A program made the translations under genes and the position numbers. The notes beneath the pieces were generated by a model, which was given only the letters and a program-made list of their open reading frames with translations, was not told the DNA's origin and did not search any database. From NCBI GenBank assembly GCA_037892765.1, contig JBBKBW010000005.1: 64,000 bases of DNA. One strand, given 5' to 3'. Below are positions 36,615 through 45,442 of the stretch, piece after piece; the first letter of the stretch is position 1; each line of letters starts with the position of its first letter. Source of the stretch: Clostridium_AQ sp900552125. GTDB taxonomy: Bacteria; Bacillota_I; Bacilli_A; Erysipelotrichales; Erysipelotrichaceae.

Positions 36615-39239
36615 TTATAGTTTATTTTTCATATCTGCTAATTGTTTTTCTACAATTGCATACTGAGAACGATAACCTTCTAATTTTTCACGTTCTGCAT
36701 TTACTTTAGCTTCTGGCGCTTTATTTACAAAGTTAGGATTATTCAACATACCTTCTCCACGTTTGATTTCCTGTGTTAAACGTTTTAATTCTTTGGTAAG
36801 TTTTTCAATTTCTTCCTCAACATTGATAATAGAAGCTAATGGAACATTTAATGTACCATTTAAAATTGGACGTACTGCCATTTCTTCATTGCTTTCAACA
36901 CTTGTCCATGTCGCATGACACATCTTTTGTAGAATAGCATTGATGTATTCAATACAAGGCATAATTTCATTGTTTTCATTTTTGATCACAACTTCAATAT
37001 CCATACTAGGTTTTAAGTTATAGTCAACTCTTAGACTACGAACTGCTTCAATCATTGTAATTAATTGACGAATAGAAGTCATTTCTTCATCACTCATATC
37101 AATTTCTACCATTTCTGGCCATGTTTCCAGATTAATGCTTTCTTTTGTATGAGGTATAGCAAGATAAATTTCTTCAGTGACAAATGGCATGAATGGATGC
37201 AACATACGAACAATACCGCTTAATACTGTTACTAGTGTTGATTGTGCTGCTTTACGAACTGTTTCATCTTCACTCTGCAATCCAGCTTTGCTTAATTCAA
37301 TATACCAGCTACAGAAATCATCCCAGATAAAGCTATATAATTCATTACCAACAAGAGCATATTCGTATTTTTCCATATTAGCAGTAACACTCTGTAATAC
37401 TTCATTAAAACGTTTTAGGATCCACTTATCAATCATAGAAACATTTGTTAAATCAATATCCTCAATTTCCATAGTTTCAGGTATCTGCATTAACACAAAA
37501 CGTGATGCATTCCAGATTTTATTAATAAAGTTTGCGCTTGCCTCTACCTTTTCATCTATATAACGCAAATCCTGTCCCGGTGTAGAATTTGTAGTTAAGA
37601 AGAAACGTAAAGCATCTACACCATGATCCTGAATTACATCCATTGGATCAATACCATTACCTAAAGATTTACTCATCTTACGACCATTCGCATCACGAAC
37701 AAGTCCATGGATCAAGACATCTTTAAATGGTCTGTTTTTCATACAGTAACGAGTCTGGAAAGCCATACGAGCTACCCAGAAGAAGATGATATCATAACCG
37801 GTTACCAATACATCATTTGGGAAATAACGTTCTAGATCTGGTGTTTCCTCAGGCCAGCCTAAAGTTGAGAATGGCCATAATGCACTTGAGAACCAAGTAT
37901 CTAATACATCTTCATCCTGTACCCAGTTTTCAATATCTTTTGGATCTTCCATACCTACATAGATTTCATGTGTTTCTTTATGATACCAAGCAGGAATACG
38001 ATGTCCCCACCATAACTGACGAGAAATACACCAATCTTCAATATTTTCTAACCACTGATGGAAAGTCTTTTCAAAACGAGTCGGATAGAAATGAATTTTC
38101 TGTTCTTCAATTTCCTGATTTTTCAAAACACTATCAGCTAATGGTTTCATCTTTACAAACCATTGTTTAGATAAATATGGTTCTACAATAACTCCTGTAC
38201 GTTCAGAATGTCCTACCTGATGCATATGTTTTTCAATATGATCTACAATGCCGTTCTTTTCAAAATCAGCTACTAAAGCTTTACGACATTCGAAACGATC
38301 CATCCCTTCATATTTATGAGCTAACTCATTCATGGTACCATCCGGATTCATACAGATTGGCATAGCTAAGTTATATTTTTTTGCCAAAGCAAAGTCATTA
38401 GGATCATGTGCTGGCGTACATTTCATAACTGCTGTACCAAATGACATATCAATGTAATCATCCGCCATAATTGGTAACTCTTCCCCATTGGCAGGGTTTA
38501 TTACATGCATACCAATAATATCTTTATAACGTTCATCATCTGGATGGACAAAGATTGCCTGATCCGCAAACATGGTCTCTGGACGAGTTGTTGCGATTAC
38601 TAGGTTCTTACCAGTTTCAACTACTTTATAGTTGAAATAGTACATCGCACCTTCAATTTCTTTATGTATAACTTCAATGTTTGATAAAGCTGTTTTCGCT
38701 TCTGGATCCCAGTTAATGATACGTTCTCCCTGATAGATCAAGCCATCATTGTATAGATCCACAAACACTTTACGTACTGCTTTGCTTAACCCTTCGTCTA
38801 ATGTAAAACGTTCTCTAGTATAATCTAAAGATAATCCCATCTTAGCCCATTGTTTACGAATGGTAGTCGCATATTCTTCTTTCCATTCCCAAGCACGTTC
38901 TAAGAATTTTTCACGCCCGATATCATAGCGGGAAATCCCTTCATTTTTCAAACGCTCATCAACTTTTGCCTGTGTCGCAATACCTGCATGATCCATTCCA
39001 GGAAGCCATAACATATCATATCCCTGCATACGTTTGTAGCGTGATACAATATCCTGTAAAGTAGTATCCCATGCATGACCTAAATGTAATTTTCCAGTTA
39101 CATTTGGTGGTGGGATTACGATACAGAATGGATCTTTGCTTTTATCACCAGCAGTGAAATAACCATGTTCAATCCATTGTTGGTAATGATCTTTTTCTAC
39201 CTGCAGATGATTGTACTTCGCATCTAATGTCTTTCTCAT
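36615..39239 (-). CDS. valS: valyl-tRNA synthetase
   Basis: Charges tRNA-Val; class Ia synthetase of 874 residues. The HIGH signature is PNVTGKLHLGHA near residue 50, KMSKS is GRKMSKSLGNG near residue 525. The editing domain has the ATTRPETMFAD segment, and there is a C-terminal coiled coil (VEEEIEKLTKELKRL). It starts one base after a GNAT acetyltransferase gene and is controlled by the upstream Val T-box. Confidence 0.97.
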   Translation of the reverse strand: MRKTLDAKYNHLQVEKDHYQQWIEHGYFTAGDKSKDPFCIVIPPPNVTGKLHLGHAWDTTLQDIVSRYKRMQGYDMLWLPGMDHAGIATQAKVDERLKNEGISRYDIGREKFLERAWEWKEEYATTIRKQWAKMGLSLDYTRERFTLDEGLSKAVRKVFVDLYNDGLIYQGERIINWDPEAKTALSNIEVIHKEIEGAMYYFNYKVVETGKNLVIATTRPETMFADQAIFVHPDDERYKDIIGMHVINPANGEELPIMADDYIDMSFGTAVMKCTPAHDPNDFALAKKYNLAMPICMNPDGTMNELAHKYEGMDRFECRKALVADFEKNGIVDHIEKHMHQVGHSERTGVIVEPYLSKQWFVKMKPLADSVLKNQEIEEQKIHFYPTRFEKTFHQWLENIEDWCISRQLWWGHRIPAWYHKETHEIYVGMEDPKDIENWVQDEDVLDTWFSSALWPFSTLGWPEETPDLERYFPNDVLVTGYDIIFFWVARMAFQTRYCMKNRPFKDVLIHGLVRDANGRKMSKSLGNGIDPMDVIQDHGVDALRFFLTTNSTPGQDLRYIDEKVEASANFINKIWNASRFVLMQIPETMEIEDIDLTNVSMIDKWILKRFNEVLQSVTANMEKYEYALVGNELYSFIWDDFCSWYIELSKAGLQSEDETVRKAAQSTLVTVLSGIVRMLHPFMPFVTEEIYLAIPHTKESINLETWPEMVEIDMSDEEMTSIRQLITMIEAVRSLRVDYNLKPSMDIEVVIKNENNEIMPCIEYINAILQKMCHATWTSVESNEEMAVRPILNGTLNVPLASIINVEEEIEKLTKELKRLTQEIKRGEGMLNNPNFVNKAPEAKVNAEREKLEGYRSQYAIVEKQLADMKNKL

Positions 39240-39240
39240 C

Positions 39241-39792
39241 TTAACACTCCTTTATATCTTCTTTCAATAAACTAAACAATCCCATATCATGATAAATGTC
39301 ATCGCTTAATTTTGTATAATTACGTAAAATACCTTCTTTTTTAAAATGACATTTTGTTAGTAAAGCAGCACTTTTTTCATGCTCTACCGCAACTTTTGCT
39401 TCAATTCTTCTTAGACCAGTATGATGAAATGCCACATATACAAGCTCCTGTAATGCTTCTTTCATCAATCCTTGATTCCAATAAGATGGATGAAGTACAT
39501 AACCAATCTCACCAATATCACCATCTATCGTATGAATATTTAAATTTCCAATGACCTTGTCATGTTCTTTATGTACCATTACCCATGTCTGTGGCACACC
39601 TTGTCTTTCATAAGATAGATAAAAAGCACGAATAACACGTAATGTATCATCAATACTTGGATGTGGCGGAAAAGTCAGATACCTTGTAACAGCTGGATCA
39701 TGATAATATTCATATATTTCACTTGCATCACTTTCTTCTATTGGTCGCAGCAAAAGTCTTTCTGTTTCTACTACAGGCATATCTAAACGCAT
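39241..39792 (-). CDS. GNAT N-acetyltransferase (RimJ/RimL-like)
   Basis: 183-residue acetyl-CoA-dependent acetyltransferase. ETERLLLRPIEESDASEIYEYY at the N-terminus and IGYVLHPSYWNQGLMKEAL in the acetyl-CoA-binding region are typical of the Acetyltransf_3/RimJ-like group; RRIEAKVAVEHEKSAALLTKCHF follows. The substrate is unknown. The ATG at 39792 has GGAGGTG upstream and lies directly after the Val T-box, so it is the first gene of the T-box operon and is followed one base later by valS. Confidence 0.88.
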   Translation of the reverse strand: MRLDMPVVETERLLLRPIEESDASEIYEYYHDPAVTRYLTFPPHPSIDDTLRVIRAFYLSYERQGVPQTWVMVHKEHDKVIGNLNIHTIDGDIGEIGYVLHPSYWNQGLMKEALQELVYVAFHHTGLRRIEAKVAVEHEKSAALLTKCHFKKEGILRNYTKLSDDIYHDMGLFSLLKEDIKEC

Positions 39793-39811
39793 ATTATCAC
39801 CTCCAGAAAAT

Positions 39812-40031
39812 AAAAAAACGTCCGCTAAGGACGCTGATCACGTGGTACCACCTTATTTCACACATTACTGTGCCTCATCACGTTAACGCCGTGTATTACG
39901 AATATTCTTACTGAACTTTCTGAATATCAGCTCCAAGACTACCTTCCTATATACTCAGCACTTTCTTCCACCAGCCGAAAGTTCTCTCTGCCTGAAACAT
40001 ATAGTACTCCTTCTCTTCATTGCAGTTACGT
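39812..40031 (-). ncRNA. T-box leader, Val (GUA) specifier
   Basis: Minus strand: T-box AAGGTGGTACCACG (39854-39841), terminator CGTCC/GGACG with a long T run (39833-39812), a Stem I with CAGAGAGAACTTTCGGCTGGTGG, and GUA at 39942-39940 five bases before GGAG. Uncharged tRNA-Val would switch on the GNAT gene and valS. Confidence 0.92.
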
Positions 40032-40035
40032 AATC

Positions 40036-40064
40036 ATTATAAACAAAAGCATCTTACATTTCAA
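40036..40064 (-). promoter_or_regulatory. promoter of the Val T-box / valS operon
   Basis: -35 TTGAAA (40064-40059), 17-base spacer, -10 TATAAT (40041-40036). Confidence 0.85.
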
Positions 40065-40085
40065 TACTTTTTAAAAGTTTTCCGA

Positions 40086-40685
40086 CTAAGGAAGAATTAA
40101 GAGAGATTTGGCAATAACTTCTTTATGGTTATTGATGGTACGCAATTCATCTTCTTTTACATCATAACGATGTGCTATCGCACTATACGTATCACTTTCT
40201 TTTGCAACTACCATACGATACGATGTAAAGGTTGCTTCATCATCTTCAAATAAATCCTCAAACTGTGTTTCTTCTTCTATCTCATGCTCCTCTGCTTCTT
40301 GTTCCTTTACAACTTCTGCCTGATGAGTATTTCTTATTTCCTCAACATGTTCTATCTCTTTTTCTAATAAACCATAAATACCAATTTCTATATCTAATAA
40401 AATACCATCAGATTTTACATGTGCCTGATAATTTTGAATATCTAACTGAAAATTCTCTTCTGATAATTTGTGGTTCGGTGCTAATATATCCATATCTAAT
40501 GTTTCTCTATATTCCTGTATGTTATGGTACTCATCTCTATATGCACCTTGTATATGCAGTTCTCCTAATGCTCGAACCCCCTCTATTTCTTTATGATATG
40601 TCAAATCACTTTGTACATGCAGCTCTACATTTTCCTTAACCTGATTAGGAAACAGTAATTCTTTTTCTATTTTCATTGTTCTCAT
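40086..40685 (-). CDS. SpoVID-like protein with C-terminal LysM domain (putative spore coat assembly)
   Basis: 199 residues. The N-terminal 110 residues are beta-rich with VRALGELHIQGAYRDEY, like the N-terminal domain of the coat-assembly protein SpoVID. A very acidic linker follows (about 115-150). The last 45 residues (VVAKESDTYSAIAHRYDVKEDELRTIN) form a LysM domain that would bind peptidoglycan. There is no signal peptide, in agreement with a mother-cell protein working on the forespore surface. A SigE-like promoter is seen upstream. It is shorter than Bacillus SpoVID. Confidence is good for LysM, moderate for the sporulation role. Confidence 0.7.
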   Translation of the reverse strand: MRTMKIEKELLFPNQVKENVELHVQSDLTYHKEIEGVRALGELHIQGAYRDEYHNIQEYRETLDMDILAPNHKLSEENFQLDIQNYQAHVKSDGILLDIEIGIYGLLEKEIEHVEEIRNTHQAEVVKEQEAEEHEIEEETQFEDLFEDDEATFTSYRMVVAKESDTYSAIAHRYDVKEDELRTINNHKEVIAKSLLILP

Positions 40686-40702
40686 TACGATATCCTCCTA
40701 CC

Positions 40703-40734
40703 ATTCTATATGCATTTATCTTTTGAATTATGTT
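40703..40734 (-). promoter_or_regulatory. possible SigE-type sporulation promoter
   Basis: Minus strand -10 CATATAGAAT (40712-40703) and -35 AACATAA (40734-40728) with 15 bases between, resembling the mother-cell SigE pattern (CATACAAT-like -10). No sigma-A match in the same place. Confidence 0.35.
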
Positions 40735-40827
40735 CAAGATAATACTTTCACAAAGAAGTCAATAAGAATAGTAGGCATGGACATGGAGATATGATAGAAT
40801 AATACAAGATAGAAATGAGGTTACTTT

Positions 40828-41454
40828 ATGATTACAATTGAAAGAACAAGTGTTATGAATTTTGAAAATGCTATTCGTGGCGCAAGAAACCCTATGAATA
40901 GCTGGAATCGTATGGATAGTTATTATGATGAATCTGGAAATTTCATCATGGGACCTAATGATTTGAATCTAGCACAGCGCTTAACTCGTGCAGGAAGTGA
41001 TCATCGTAAATTTATACGTCAGATATTTGTTTCTGTTGACTTTACTGCCCCATTATATTGGTGGAAAGAATATGATACCTATAAAGTCGCAACGGTTGCG
41101 AACTCTACATCTACTATGCATAAAATCGCAAGTAAACCTTTTGAACTAAGTGATTTCTCTCATGATCACATGAATGAAAAAGCACTCGCAAGTTTAAAAC
41201 AAACTATCGAAGTATTAGAAGAACTTCGTCAGGAATATTTAGAAACAAAAGATAAAGAAGTATGGTACAGCATGATTCAATTATTGCCTACTAACTACCA
41301 CCAGTTACGTACATGCAGTATGAATTATGAAACTTTAATGAATATATATTATGCTAGAAGACATCATAAATTAGATGAATGGCATGTAGTATGTGATTGG
41401 ATTGCATCTTTGCCATATGCTAAAGAACTGATTTTATCTGTAGAACAACAATAG
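40828..41454 (+). CDS. hypothetical protein, degenerate ThyX-like
   Basis: 208 residues, no signal. The segment FTAPLYWWKEYDTYKVATVANSTSTMH (in two parts: FTAPLYWWKEYDTYK, VATVANSTSTMH) can be laid over the ThyX motif region (aP..v.rQ.mRHR..s.NE.S.RY), with TYK in place of RHR and S-T-M-H in place of S-x-R-Y. Similar proteins occur in phages and Firmicutes and are usually left as hypothetical or called FAD-dependent thymidylate synthase. The FAD/dUMP-binding residues expected of an active ThyX are absent, so I do not assign that activity. ATG at 40828 has GAGG upstream. Stand-alone gene with its own terminator. Confidence 0.6.
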   Translation: MITIERTSVMNFENAIRGARNPMNSWNRMDSYYDESGNFIMGPNDLNLAQRLTRAGSDHRKFIRQIFVSVDFTAPLYWWKEYDTYKVATVANSTSTMHKIASKPFELSDFSHDHMNEKALASLKQTIEVLEELRQEYLETKDKEVWYSMIQLLPTNYHQLRTCSMNYETLMNIYYARRHHKLDEWHVVCDWIASLPYAKELILSVEQQ

Positions 41455-41480
41455 AGCTGCTTACTCAACAGCTCTTTTTT
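41453..41480 (+). terminator. terminator of the ThyX-like gene
   Basis: AGAGCTG/CAGCTCT stem, 9-base loop, six T; directly at the stop codon. Confidence 0.88.
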
Positions 41481-41488
41481 CTTAATTC

Positions 41489-41767
41489 TTATTTTTTCTC
41501 AATTCTCTTATATGCATCTTTAACTAGCTTTATGATCCAAATAACAAATAATAATGCAATGAATATGAAAATACAGCCAGTATACACTTCTTTATTTTTT
41601 ATTAACTCTAGCCCTACAATTGTCAATGATAAAAGGATAGCGCCAAAGAAAACTATTAACAAAATTAGCAAGGGGATACGAACCCACAACGTTATTTTAC
41701 GATTACTAGACACATCCATAATATATTCTAGAAAAATTGTTAAAATTAATTCATATATGATATCCAT
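41489..41767 (-). CDS. small two- or three-helix membrane protein
   Basis: 92 residues from ATG 41767 (GGAGTGGTGAGA upstream). It has an N-terminal amphipathic stretch, a basic segment (SNRKITLWVR), two strong membrane helices (about 34-57 and 65-85), and a Lys-rich tail. No family recognised. It lies downstream of the ABC-2 exporter genes on the same strand, with a 74-bp gap, and may belong to that operon. Confidence 0.6.
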   Translation of the reverse strand: MDIIYELILTIFLEYIMDVSSNRKITLWVRIPLLILLIVFFGAILLSLTIVGLELIKNKEVYTGCIFIFIALLFVIWIIKLVKDAYKRIEKK

Positions 41768-41841
41768 TCTCACCACTCCCAAGAATCACAAATATATTAA
41801 CACATTTATAAATTTGCAATTCTTAAGAATACTTAAAAAAC

Positions 41842-43167
41842 TTATCCATAATATTTAAATCTAAATAAAATACGATTTGCAATATATAATAATATATTAT
41901 ATCCGCCAATAACCAGCATTCCTGTAAGCCATGGATAATAGCTTGTTCCCATAATATTCAAGAAAGGATCTTTATATATCATTGGATTTAAACATCGTAA
42001 TGCATCAATCGATTCCACAGGTGCATAATAAACCAATACTGCAATAATTAATAGATTACATAATAAAGCTACATATGAATTTTTAAATAAACGTGTACAG
42101 AACAGATTAATTTGAACATAGAAGATAATTAGAAATATGATCATAGCCATCCCTAATACATTCACTGCCCACATTGGTATTAAATCAATATTAGGATTAC
42201 TAAACATATTTTCAGACATACGGGTAACACCTAAATACAATTCTTCTGAATCACGCAATAGATAACCGCCATCTCTTACATAGCTAACTGCTGTACCTAT
42301 TATTCCACCTTCATTCACAACTGTTGGGTAACTATGATACTGGAAATGATCAAAAATACCTAAAATACATGCCATAAGCAGAATTGGTACAAATACCACA
42401 AATAAAACAAGGGCCGAGTTTGCGATTATTTTAGAAATAATAAATGTTCTTCTTACTTTCGGTATAACCATCATTGATTTATCTACCCCTATTTCATGAT
42501 AGTATTTATGATCATCAAAGAATAAGATTGCCACTAATAATGGCAAGACAACTGCCAAAACACTTCTCATCAGCTGTATCAGAAGAGTAGAACTATTAAC
42601 CGATGAATACGATAAAACACCTATATCCTGATCATAGATAGAATACAGATAACGCATTTTCAAAGCCTCAGCATGATACGATAATTTTGTATAATATTCC
42701 CCCATCCAGTCAAGCTGTAACATATACGGTTCATACTTAGAACCATCAAATAAATCCATTTTCTTTACAATATCCTTTACCTCTTCTACATTTGGCAATG
42801 AATCACGATATTCCTTAGGAAGTGAATAATACGACATCTCTTCTTCAAAAATATACATATCTAATAAAGAAGTTAACATCTCTTTCCATTGGTGTTTTCG
42901 CTTTTGTGAAGTATATTCCGCAAATGTTTTGTTTAACTGTAAAACCTTTTGATCGATTTCTTCATTCTTTTCTTTATCTATGATAGGATAGTTATTATAA
43001 AACAAATTCTGCCTTTTTTCCTGTAAAGAGAAAACATCTTCATAATGAGAATTAGTATTGCATTGCATCAACAGTGCAACTTCACAAAGCACAAGGATCA
43101 GTGTCAGGAAAATTACTTCTTTTCGTTTTAAATTTCTTTTTATTTCAAACCAAATAAATTGAAGCAT
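41842..43167 (-). CDS. ABC-2 type transporter permease
   Basis: 441 residues. First helix at about 19-36, then a long extracytoplasmic domain (about 40-195) and five more helices, the layout of ABC-2/NatB-like permeases with a large outer loop. Repeats the design of the adjacent permease, so the two probably form a heterodimer with one ATPase. Lies 14 bp after it. Function likely export of a peptide or antimicrobial, not determined. Confidence 0.8.
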   Translation of the reverse strand: MLQFIWFEIKRNLKRKEVIFLTLILVLCEVALLMQCNTNSHYEDVFSLQEKRQNLFYNNYPIIDKEKNEEIDQKVLQLNKTFAEYTSQKRKHQWKEMLTSLLDMYIFEEEMSYYSLPKEYRDSLPNVEEVKDIVKKMDLFDGSKYEPYMLQLDWMGEYYTKLSYHAEALKMRYLYSIYDQDIGVLSYSSVNSSTLLIQLMRSVLAVVLPLLVAILFFDDHKYYHEIGVDKSMMVIPKVRRTFIISKIIANSALVLFVVFVPILLMACILGIFDHFQYHSYPTVVNEGGIIGTAVSYVRDGGYLLRDSEELYLGVTRMSENMFSNPNIDLIPMWAVNVLGMAMIIFLIIFYVQINLFCTRLFKNSYVALLCNLLIIAVLVYYAPVESIDALRCLNPMIYKDPFLNIMGTSYYPWLTGMLVIGGYNILLYIANRILFRFKYYG

Positions 43168-43181
43168 CTAATCTCCCCTTT

Positions 43182-44312
43182 CTATCCATTCTGTAAATCT
43201 TTTCTTTTAAAATAAACATAAGCTACATACCATAGAAGTCCGCCCAAGATACAACCGGCTGGTAATGCAATCAAATTTTGATGATTAGATACAATTTCCA
43301 ATGTTTCATTATAACAAAGCGGAATGAAGCCATAGATTTTCTGTAAGCCAAGTGCTTGCTGAAGAACTGCAACAGTCATATATGTAATGAACGTAATAAT
43401 TAAAGTAGAAGAGCTGCTAGACACAAACATCGCAATCGCATAAACAAAGAAAATCATGAAAATTAAACCTGCTATCAGTATCAAACCCATCGTGCATACC
43501 GTCTGCCAAATAGGCAACGTTTCATTGCTCAGCATACACGGATACATCGGATTTCCCCAGCCACAGAATATACCTACAAGTATTAATAAGCCAATCAAAA
43601 TAAATAAAAAGATTCCTAATAAGGTAAAAGAAAAGATAAGCTTTGATAACAAAATTTCTTTTCTAGAGTACGAAGATGAATAAATATTTTTAAAACTTCC
43701 TGTATCAAATTCTAACCCGAAAATATCAAAAATCCACAATAGGAAGAAAAAGAATACAGCTAGTGCACCTATCCCATTAAACAATTGTTTAGCAATATTC
43801 CAGACTATTAATTGATATGGGCTAGCCTCTAATTCTATTTCATGATCAATCAGATACTGATAATACTGATTTTCCTGTTTCAACTCCTCTATAGATTTTT
43901 TTGTGAAATTTTCCATTGGTATACCTGATTCATATCCGTCAAGTAAAACCATATTGAGATTCATATACTCCTTAATAGAACTTATAGATTGATAATCTTT
44001 TAATAAATATCCACCCTTCACAATATACAGAGCATCTCTAAGTTCAGTAAAGTATTCACTCTGCTTTTTCGCATCTTCTATATCCTCACCCTCTTGTGCG
44101 TAAATTATAGTTGTGGTAGGACCACGAAGACTACGATCAGCATTCTTCTGTTCTCTTGTATAATCTTCAATTGCTGTTTTTAAATAATTCTGATGTTCTG
44201 AATTACAATAACCTAGAAAGCAAACAAATGCCAATAACATCATAAAGAATACAACACAGTTCTTGATTGAATGAATAAATTTTTTACATTCATATTTTAA
44301 TAATGTTTTCAT
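43182..44312 (-). CDS. ABC-2 type transporter permease
   Basis: 376 residues with an N-terminal helix (about 18-34), an outer domain rich in Glu/Tyr/Gln, and five further helices. EFDTGSFKNIYSSSYSRKEILLSKL is the cytosolic coupling segment typical of ABC-2 permeases of bacitracin- or lantibiotic-exporter systems. The start overlaps the ATPase gene by 4 bp. Confidence 0.85.
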   Translation of the reverse strand: MKTLLKYECKKFIHSIKNCVVFFMMLLAFVCFLGYCNSEHQNYLKTAIEDYTREQKNADRSLRGPTTTIIYAQEGEDIEDAKKQSEYFTELRDALYIVKGGYLLKDYQSISSIKEYMNLNMVLLDGYESGIPMENFTKKSIEELKQENQYYQYLIDHEIELEASPYQLIVWNIAKQLFNGIGALAVFFFFLLWIFDIFGLEFDTGSFKNIYSSSYSRKEILLSKLIFSFTLLGIFLFILIGLLILVGIFCGWGNPMYPCMLSNETLPIWQTVCTMGLILIAGLIFMIFFVYAIAMFVSSSSSTLIITFITYMTVAVLQQALGLQKIYGFIPLCYNETLEIVSNHQNLIALPAGCILGGLLWYVAYVYFKRKDLQNG

Positions 44313-45193
44313 AAAGCCCTCTCATAGATTGCAGAATACGCATCTTCCATATCCACAGATACTTTTTCGACATCCTGAACAACTACTCCTGATTGAATCA
44401 GCGATTGTAGTAAAGAAGAAAATTCATCTGCATTCTGAAAAATCGCTTCATATACATTCCCATGTACATTTTTCAGCTGAGGAAACTGAGATAATAATTT
44501 TGTTGTATCTTCATGAATATAGAAATGATAACAAAGAAGAGATTCCCTTTTATCCATAGTACGAATCTTTCCATGATCAATATAAATAATTCGTGTTGAT
44601 ATCTTTTCTATTTCGTTTAATTGATGAGAAGATATAAGTAAAGCCATGTTTTGTTCTTCAACCATTGCCTTTAATTCTTCACGAAGTTCATGTACACCTG
44701 TAGGATCTAAACCATTCATTGGTTCATCAAGCATTAAGAAACGTGGTTTATTTAATAAAGCAATAGCCAATGCTAAACGTTGTTTCATACCTAGAGAATA
44801 CTGATTAACTCGTTTATGAATCTGATCACCTAAACGAGTATACTCAATCATTTCTTCTACTCTTTCTTTTGAACATTTTTTTAACCCGGCAAACAGTGTT
44901 AGATTTTCATCTCCAGTCATCGTTGGAAATAATCCAGGATTTTCAATAAGGCTAGACTGTTTATTTAATGCCTGTTTTCTTTGTTTAAGTAAATCATTCC
45001 CACAAATTGATATAGTACCCTGATCCATATGAATCAGATTACATATACACTTCATCAATGTACTCTTTCCTGCTCCATTTGGTCCGATAAATCCTAAGAT
45101 CTCACCTTCATAGATTTCAAAGGAAATATCATCAAGTACTTTTTGTTTACCAAATGACTTTGATAAATGGTCAACTTTTAATATTGGATTCAC
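44309..45193 (-). CDS. ABC transporter ATP-binding protein (drug/bacteriocin exporter type)
   Basis: 294 residues. Walker A GPNGAGKST, signature YSLGMKQRLALAIALL, Walker B FLMLDEPMNGLDP, switch SSHQLNEIE. The C-terminal 80 residues are the usual extra domain of BcrA/NatA-like ATPases. Start is GTG at 45193 with GGGGAG seven bases before. First gene of a three-gene exporter operon; an inverted repeat just after the -10 box suggests repression by an unseen regulator. Confidence 0.88.
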   Translation of the reverse strand: MNPILKVDHLSKSFGKQKVLDDISFEIYEGEILGFIGPNGAGKSTLMKCICNLIHMDQGTISICGNDLLKQRKQALNKQSSLIENPGLFPTMTGDENLTLFAGLKKCSKERVEEMIEYTRLGDQIHKRVNQYSLGMKQRLALAIALLNKPRFLMLDEPMNGLDPTGVHELREELKAMVEEQNMALLISSHQLNEIEKISTRIIYIDHGKIRTMDKRESLLCYHFYIHEDTTKLLSQFPQLKNVHGNVYEAIFQNADEFSSLLQSLIQSGVVVQDVEKVSVDMEDAYSAIYERAL

Positions 45194-45215
45194 GCTATCT
45201 CTCCCCTTTCATAAA

Positions 45216-45238
45216 TTTTACATCTGTTATATGTAAAA
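45216..45238. promoter_or_regulatory. inverted repeat, candidate operator of the ABC exporter operon
   Basis: TTTTACAT and ATGTAAAA (8 bp each, 7-base spacer) lie downstream of a -10 TATAAT (45251-45246, minus strand) and 23 bases before the GTG start. The position fits a repressor site overlapping early transcription. No regulator gene is next to it. Confidence 0.45.
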
Positions 45239-45313
45239 TATATACATTATAATATCATATTTTTTCTTGATTGAATATATTTACATACTAAAATACACTT
45301 TTTTCGAATCATA

Positions 45314-45436
45314 ACCACCAGTAAACTGGTGGTATGGACTCGCCCTATAAGGGCATATTGTTGCGCGTGGTCCTTCGACCACTGAGGCCTGACAGCCGCA
45401 ACGCTTTCTCTAACTGCCTCTTAAAGAGGCTTTTTT
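45314..45436 (+). other. structured right end of the IS: stacked hairpins ending in a plus-strand terminator
   Basis: Hairpin ACCACCAG/CTGGTGGT (45314-45333), hairpin GCCCT/AGGGC (45342-45354), a nested pair GTTGCG/CGCAAC enclosing GTGGTC/GACCAC (45360-45402), then GCCTCT/AGAGGC with six T (45416-45436) directed to the plus strand, against tnpA. The order suggests a plus-strand RNA terminated just inside the tnpA 3' end, or a terminator that shields the element from outside transcription. Confidence 0.55.
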
Positions 45437-45442
45437 ATCGTT

